This document shows positions 58,401 to 64,000 of a stretch of DNA of 64,000 bases, one piece after another. Location of the stretch: positions 156,199,101-156,263,100 of the forward strand of contig NC_092859.1 of the NCBI RefSeq assembly GCF_032062135.1. Direction: 5' to 3'. Made by a program: the position numbers and the translations under genes. This DNA comes from Pyxicephalus adspersus (taxonomy: Eukaryota > Chordata > Amphibia > Anura > Pyxicephalidae). The notes under the pieces were generated by a model that made no database searches, was not told the DNA's origin, and worked only from the letters and a program-made list of their open reading frames with translations. Every line of letters begins with the position of its first letter. The first letter of the stretch is position 1.

Positions 58401-58900
58401 TAGATTTAGTTTAACTTACAGTTAAACTTATGTCCTACATAGGCTGAAACATCTCTTCTCTGATCTTCCCTCTAAGTATAACGAACTGTTTTTAATCCAG
58501 GAACCTTTCTGTAAGGTAACTATGGATTTTTATATTTCGCTGATTGTATGAATAAATGTATTATATTTTTCCATAAACCCCATTGGTTCATGGCATCCTT
58601 TTGTTTAAATGTAATTTAGTGTATAGTTCGGTTGTTCAGGAATAATGCAACTATTGCTCATCCAGTTGAGTTTTATCATCTCTGGTCATCCACTAGCCAA
58701 AGAGGGTTATCATGGACCCGAAAGTGAGCTGTGGAGTTCTTGGTGAAGAAGGCAAATTTCTGGGATGCAGTGGGTCCTGGACCTGTAATTGCTCAAAGAC
58801 AACTGCAAACAGGTAAGTTTGTGCAATAATTGGCAAGTATTACAAATAAGTAACCTAAATACATTCCACTCAGTCATTGCATTTTCCAATTGACTCAATG
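58401..58900. other. Unannotated DNA
   Basis: No feature was recognised. Confidence 0.4.
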
Positions 58901-58941
58901 AGCCTGATTTATTAAACCTTTCTAATATTGGAGATGATAGA
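58901..58941. mobile_element. Palindromic MITE, left tip only
   Basis: agcctgatttattaaacc and ttggagatgatagac match the left arm of the family. The element stops where the hAT MITE begins at 58943, suggesting the latter inserted into it. Confidence 0.6.
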
Positions 58942-58942
58942 C

Positions 58943-59117
58943 CAGTGTTTCTCAACCAGGGTTCCATGGAACTCTAAGGTTCATCGAGAGGTTGCTAGGG
59001 CTTCCCTGAGCAATGACCTCTTAGGTCAGTTTAGGTGGCACCAATGATCTTTAGCTATATGTAAGGGTGACATTCTTATCAATAACCATCATTCTAACTT
59101 ACTGTGAGCTGTAGATA
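58943..59117 (+). mobile_element. hAT-type MITE, truncated right end
   Basis: It begins CAGTGTTTCTCAACCAGGG and keeps gagaggttgctagggcttcc, caatgatctttagctatatg and gtgagctgtagat in family order. The right inverted end is missing. Confidence 0.75.
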
Positions 59118-59351
59118 TTTTAAGTAGAAGCTGTGCCATTCTATTGATTGGGAAAGGTGTTAAAACAACAGCTGAGACTAAAGCAAAAAAAAAAAAAGCT
59201 AAATGCAGAAAGCAGGTTCATGTTTGATCCTGGTTTGATCAAACTTCCTCATCTACTATTTTCTGTAAACTTATACAGTAACCTAACAAACTTGAATAGA
59301 TTTTTTTATGCTAAGTATTCCAAGGCTATTTTTTTTTTTTAGGAATGAATG

Positions 59352-59689
59352 TGTCACAAACCCTGCAGCTCCCTATGCTGCCTGCTGATGGCACTGTGGT
59401 TTAACATGCCCTGCATGTGCTTCCACAGGTAACCAGCAGGTGGCTCTCTGCAATGTCACCCACTGGTTTGGTAACACCTGTGGCTTATAATTAGCAGGTC
59501 TATATATTTTGCCTTTTCATGGCTTATGGCCTTAGCATTGGACCTGAAATCTTGTGCTTAAATCCTTGCTGGTGCTCTGGCCACTTGCTTTTGTGCCTGC
59601 CCTTGATATTGTTGCCTATTGTATATAGTTGCTGACATTGTATGTTTAAAGATTGTTGAACTATTCACTTTTTGCTGTGTTTTTAAATG
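59352..59689 (+). mobile_element. LTR-like segment starting TGTCAC, attached upstream of the next LTR
   Basis: It starts TGTCACAAACCCTGCAGC and holds a TATA-like stretch (tctatatattttgcc near 59502). It is not homologous to the start of the 722-bp LTR. It may be a different LTR truncated at about 59689 or the 5' part of a longer LTR variant. Confidence 0.4.
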
Positions 59690-60387
59690 CACTAAAGGGC
59701 AGACACCTCTCTCCTGCGCATGCGGCCAGTTCTGACTCTAGGCGTGCCTATGCTACCAAGCTTTATCAGTTTAGCCGGACAATCAGAAAATAGCCTCTTG
59801 ACCATCCCTAGCTATATAGCTAGCTCAGGCACAGCACTCAGTGTTCATGCAATGTGTCTCCATTGGTGCCGAGGCCCTAATCCTGTTGAGCTAGTTCCTG
59901 TACACCTGTCACTTAATCCAGTGTTTCCTCCATCTAGCTCACGTGTTAACCCCTTATTGTCCAGTCTGTTGGTTCCCAGCCAACTTCCCTGTGCTGTTCC
60001 AGTGTTCCTGCCTGTCTGTGGATATTCCTGTGTCACCTGTGCCTTCCAGTGTCTCCTGTGTTTCCTGTGTCCATGGTGGCCCTGTGTCACTGCTGTCTGT
60101 CTCCTGGATCCCTGGTTGTGACCTGACCTCTCTTGCTTGCTGCCTGCCTCGACTCTGTCATTCCTTGACTATTCTTCAGCTTTGTGATTTGATAGCGTGT
60201 AAATAACTGCCCGCCCTGGTGTGCCCAAAGGCCCAAACTGGCAGTAACCAGCAGCACAGCAACCTCACAATCAGAGGTTCTGGAGAAGACCTGGTTACAG
60301 CTTAGACTTGGCTCTCGTTCTCAGGGCTCACACCATCCTGTGCAAGCCATAGCGCCCCCTAGTTGGCATGTCTCCCCAAGCGTGACA
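59690..60387 (+). mobile_element. LTR of the TGTCAC family, plus strand
   Basis: It runs from cactaaa...acctctctcctgcgcatgcgg to ccccaagcGTGACA and matches the complement of 13194-13915 in order. TATATAG at 59813-59819 sits upstream of cacagcactcagtg, a plausible promoter and start site. Open frames of 81-133 codons inside (59720-60206) lie wholly in the LTR and are not genes. Confidence 0.8.
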
Positions 60388-60433
60388 GGCGCTGTATGAA
60401 TACTGTTTGGTAATAATAATAGTAATAATAATG
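60388..60433 (+). mobile_element. SINE 3' tail
   Basis: ggcgctgtatgaatactg followed by taataataat repeats matches the tail of the SINE at 18128-18409. It abuts the LTR end directly. Confidence 0.65.
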
Positions 60434-61089
60434 AATTTAACTTACCCTGACTTGTGGCTTTATAGTGTATGCTGCCAGTGCTGGTCTCCCTCTTCTTCCT
60501 GTTGGTAAAATCCCTGACAGAATCTTCTTAGGGCTAATAGAACACACTAAGAACAATCACTCTGCTGATGTGTAAACCAATGGTATATGTGAAATTGTCT
60601 TTATGAGGAGAACTCAGCTATAAGATTTGTTTGCTCAATGGTGCTTGAGTTCAGGTACACTTTAAAAAATAATAGGTCCTTAGAATATTCTCTCTTCACA
60701 GTAAACATGATAAAAAGGATAACCTATAAGAAGAAGAACTTTCCCTTAAAATGAAGCTTAATTTCCACTTTTAGGAATTTATGATTAAGCCGGTCATTAT
60801 TGCAGAAAGAGACAGGCGATGTCATTTCTGCAATAATCCCCCCTACCCGCCTGATCGCTCCAGGAAACTGTCAAAAAAAAAAAAAACTGAGCTTCACATG
60901 CCACAGATCCCAGCTTCCCCTGAGCTTCCTGAGAATTAATGAACAGTTACGTCATTCTGACTTTGCCAATCAAGATGGCTGAAAATCCTATTCAGGAAGA
61001 GCAGGAAAAAGATGCTGGTGCACTGCTACAAAAAAGGGGCAGCTGAGCATCACAAGTTTAGTTCTGCCTTAAGATCTAATGTTTCTGCA
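60434..61089. repeat. Possible TTAAAGCGGAAC-family member
   Basis: From about 60740, agaagaactttccctt, gagcttcctgagaattaatg and gttctgccttaag (61060-61074) recall the family ends. An oligo(A) run interrupts near 60875. The 60434-60740 part is unassigned. Confidence 0.3.
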
Positions 61090-61305
61090 GTGTTACATTC
61101 ATCCTATGTTCTTAGGCAATCTTCACTTCTTCCAGAATGTATTTAGGCTATTTTCTCTTGGGGTCTAAAGATTGTTTCGCCTAGAATTGAATACATTTGA
61201 AGCACTTTAAATCCTAGGAGAAAATAGTCTAAGGATAGTTACTTGGAAGAGAAAACAGCTCAGAAAATTGAACTTGGTTGCAGAAAACTTGGGTGAATGT
61301 AACAC
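61090..61305. mobile_element. Stem-loop MITE, 216 bp
   Basis: GTGTTACATTCATCC (61090-61104) and GGGTGAATGTAACAC (61291-61305) are inverted with one mismatch. Internally, tttaggctattttctct and ggagaaaatagtctaagg are also complementary. The element can fold on itself and has no coding capacity. Confidence 0.7.
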
Positions 61306-62076
61306 TTGAATACCTTTTAAAAATTACCTAAGAACATTCACCCAATTTTCACATTTTCACCCAGACATTTGATCCTTGTAGTTGTACCTGAGCTCAGGAA
61401 CATGTTTATTAAAAACTATAGCTGAGCTCCCCTCACAATGTCACACATACATTATGTATATACATCTTGCGGTGTTCGCTGAGCTCAGTCAACAATGTCG
61501 CTGACACTCTGTATTAAAAGGCCACAGCAAGGTTAAAAAAACATTTTTTAACTGAAACAAAGAAAAGGGAAGGAGCAAACCATAAAGCAAAAGGAAACAA
61601 CTAAACCATCAAAATCAGGTAGGTATTGTAATGCAGAAGAGACTGGCGATGTCCTTCCTGCAATAAAATAGGCTTACCTGCCTGACTGCAATTTTTTTTC
61701 AAACTCACCAGTCCAAGTTTTATCACAGGTGCCTAAATCTTCTTCTGCTTCTCCTCCGGGAGTTGGAACTTCGGGCAAATTGATTGTTCACACATTGATG
61801 AAGTTCATTCAGTTGCAGTAGCCCCGAGGGATGCCGGGATACCCCGTACATATCACGCATCCTACACTAAACTGCATATGCACAGCTCAGTGAACTACAA
61901 AAAGAAAAAAGGAAAAAGGAGAAGGTTTTTTGGCAAACGTATTATATTTGTAAGTGGGAAAAAAATATCACAATGGATTAATGGGAAAAAAGCTAAACAG
62001 AGTTCACAAGTTATTTATTAGATGAACCATGGCAAGTAAGAGGGGTACTATGAGAATTTGTGAGGATTCACCAAAG
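61306..62076. other. Unannotated DNA
   Basis: 61340-61356 (cctaagaacattcaccc) may be another trace of the stem-loop MITE. 61610-61900 is somewhat like the 60.74-kb repeat (aggcttacctgcctgac, gatgtccttcctgcaataa). Nothing is certain. Confidence 0.3.
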
Positions 62077-62078
62077 TA

Positions 62079-62622
62079 CAGTGGTACCTCTAACGAGTGG
62101 CCCTGCTAACAATTTTTTCAGCTAATGAATTTTTTTTTCGCTGCTTGCAGGACTTGGCTTACAAATGTAAAAAAAAAAAAAGAAGGCTTCCCTGATGTTT
62201 GTGTGCAAGACGGAGGCAGATTGCTTGACTTGCTGAAGAAATCTTTTACTAAACACAGCTGGGGTTGTGGGTGATTTTAAGGACTGAGCTGTTCTGCAAC
62301 CTTTTCTAACCCTTTAATGACCAAGACAAACTTTGTACTTTTTACATATTTTTCCAGAAGTTAATGAATGTCCAAGCCACATAAAGTTTTTTTTTTGCTT
62401 TGTTTTTTTTTTTGCATTGTTTGTGATTAACTCACAGTGAGGATTTTATACAGTAAATGACACCACGGTGCCTTTTAATATGTTGAGACAAACATCTGTC
62501 CTAATTGTGGGCAGCATCTAGAACTAATTAAATAATTTTCTAAAGAAACCTATGGGAAATCATGTTTTGGCTAACAAGTGTGATTCCGGAACAAATTATC
62601 TTTGTTAGCCTAGGTATCACTG
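62079..62622. mobile_element. Tigger/pogo-like MITE, 544 bp
   Basis: CAGTGGTACCTCTAACGAG at the left and GCCTAGGTATCACTG at the right are inverted ends of CAGTGRTACC type, each flanked by TA (62077-62078 and 62623-62624). TA targets and CAGNNRTACCTC-like ends fit the pogo/Tigger branch of Tc1-mariner. The centre is T-rich with no transposase frame. Confidence 0.65.
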
Positions 62623-62772
62623 TAGTCTTAGATCCCTACACATTTCATCATAGTAACTTCTTCAGGGGAAGTAAGGACGAATCATGTTGATGTATTCAGT
62701 GGTGACTTAAGGTCATAAAGGTAAGACGAATTTTGTTATGTTAGTATACCAAGATGCTGAAGAACAGAGTTT

Positions 62773-62815
62773 GGGGAAGGTAAAGGTTGGAGGTTTGAAT
62801 GCCTTTACCTTCCCC
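62773..62815. repeat. 14-bp hairpin
   Basis: GGGGAAGGTAAAGG (62773-62786) and CCTTTACCTTCCCC (62802-62815) are perfect inverses around a 15-nt loop. Confidence 0.9.
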
Positions 62816-62829
62816 AGTTTTTTCTTTCC

Positions 62830-64000
62830 TTGAAAAAGAGGGTGAAACCTTTACAATACTACAAAAAGAAGTTTGTCCCTTCTGCAAAAAGAATCCTGCC
62901 TGCTATGTCTGCTAAGGAACAAACTAAACCTAGACACATTCTCCTATTTCTAGATACAAGATTTGTTTATTGGGAAATAATGATATTACAGCCACCCAGG
63001 AATAAGGCACATGGAGCACACACACTACTCTGTAATGACAATTCTTGACTTGACCAGGTTGAGTGTGTTGATTCCTGCCATTCCTTTATAAAGATCGTCC
63101 CACTGCTTCTATTAATACATAAAATATAGTTTTTACAGATTCTGAAAGTTGGGTATAAGGTTTGGTAAATACAGATTTCATTTTTGTTTTCACAATAACC
63201 TTTAAAATCTCTGCCTATGGAACATTTTACTTTCCTTCAACCTCAATGCTAATAAAACCTTTAAAAGTAAAATTTTACCCTATTTTTACTATTCCAAAGT
63301 AAATATTCTGCCCAAGAGCAGACACCCTAATAACTGTACTTTTCTTTGGTAGAAAAGTGCCTGTTCTGTGAATCTTGATTTAGTTTTACTTTGTTACTAA
63401 GTTTGATTTCTATGAAAGAGCAAAGTCACATTGTTGTTCAGTGGGCATACTTTGGAGGCCAATAAATGCAATCTCAATAAAATGAATGTGTAGTTACTAA
63501 GTCACAGTCAACCATTTCCTAAACCTAAAACTTGATAATGCCTATACAATGTCTATTTTGTCTTTTATGAGAATTAGGAAGGGTGGTGGCATCATCAATA
63601 TTTAATCATTTCTGGTACGATAGAAGGTCAGTTCTACAATTAATACCTAGGCCTTTGTAGCATAGTCTTCACTTTACAAATTGGCAGACAGTGGTCTTCA
63701 CTAATATTGGTGAAAACCCAAGGCCACAATGGAGATCAATAGTGTTGGTTTCAAGCACTTTGATTGCCACTTTCTTAAAGCTTTTAATGTGGCCACATTT
63801 GAAATAAATAGTCGAAAAGAATTGATTAATTGTTAGCATTGCTCAAAAGTATTGATTATTGTTGTGGCAAATAAATGCCAGTCCCAACAGTTAATAGATT
63901 CAATGGTGATCAGTTACTTCCTTTAAATGGCTGGATTTTCAGTTTGATATTTTAGAGTTAATACAGTATGACAATTAAAGTGAAATTGTCACAAAAAAAA
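62830..64000. other. Unannotated AT-rich DNA to window end
   Basis: No repeat or coding feature was recognised. A 72-codon frame at 62830-63048 has no motif. Confidence 0.4.

Noticed and set aside
59720..60206. Overlapping 81-133-codon frames on both strands
   Set aside because: They lie inside an LTR whose other copies do not conserve the frames. Serine- and cysteine-rich translation reflects the pyrimidine-rich LTR.

Overview
This window looks like non-coding DNA from a large, repeat-rich vertebrate genome. I found no intact protein gene, rRNA, tRNA or other RNA gene. The base composition is AT-rich. Stop codons are dense in all frames, and the longest open frames lie inside repeats or across the assembly gap. 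The repeat content resembles families I associate with frogs: a tRNA-derived SINE ending in a ...ggcgctatataaata... tail, short palindromic DNA transposons with GGGCCTGATTTA ends, CAGTGTTTCTCAACC hAT-type elements, TTAA-flanked GC-rich elements and several solo LTRs. An anuran amphibian is my best guess. It is an inference from memory of repeat families, not a database result.

Layout. 1-4.8 kb: truncated LTR, three copies of a second LTR plus leader, and a 666-bp hAT-like element with a near-perfect 8-bp target duplication. 4.8-10 kb: mostly unexplained AT-rich DNA, a pair of GCGCATGCG palindromes (5.65-5.77 kb) and a TTAA-type element fragment. 10-16 kb: SINE fragment, a TTAAAGCGGAAC repeat, hAT MITE, palindromic MITE, and a 722-bp solo LTR. 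16.4-16.9 kb: solo LTR with target duplication. 17.15-17.31 and 20.6-21.6 kb: unique stretches that look like conserved non-coding elements, the second followed by a five-unit minisatellite. 23.3-26.6 kb: local A-B-B-A-B tandem duplication with an LTR inserted into the first A. 29.5-30.3 kb: broken mariner. 30.67-32.4 kb: LINE reverse-transcriptase relic interrupted by a MITE and then a SINE. 33.1-33.6 kb: diverged tandem pair. 34.65-35.45 kb: LTR-like block. 39170-39790: assembly gap of N. 44.96-49.35 kb: two direct copies of a ~0.75-kb block flanking other sequence, next to a TTAA element nested in another repeat. 50.5-51.35 kb: L2/CR1-type LINE fragment on the minus strand. 54.1-57.4 kb: two copies of one LTR family in inverted orientation. 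59.35-60.43 kb: LTR pieces and SINE tail. 61-62.6 kb: stem-loop MITE and a TA-flanked Tigger-like MITE.

The elements do not form a pathway. They record layered transposition, small tandem duplications, and possibly a few regulatory elements of a distant gene. I did not find a new molecular system. The most informative items are insertions whose empty site can be read elsewhere in the window, the A-B-B-A-B array, and the candidate conserved elements. All homology statements rest on reading copies against each other within the window or on remembered family features. No alignments or searches were run.
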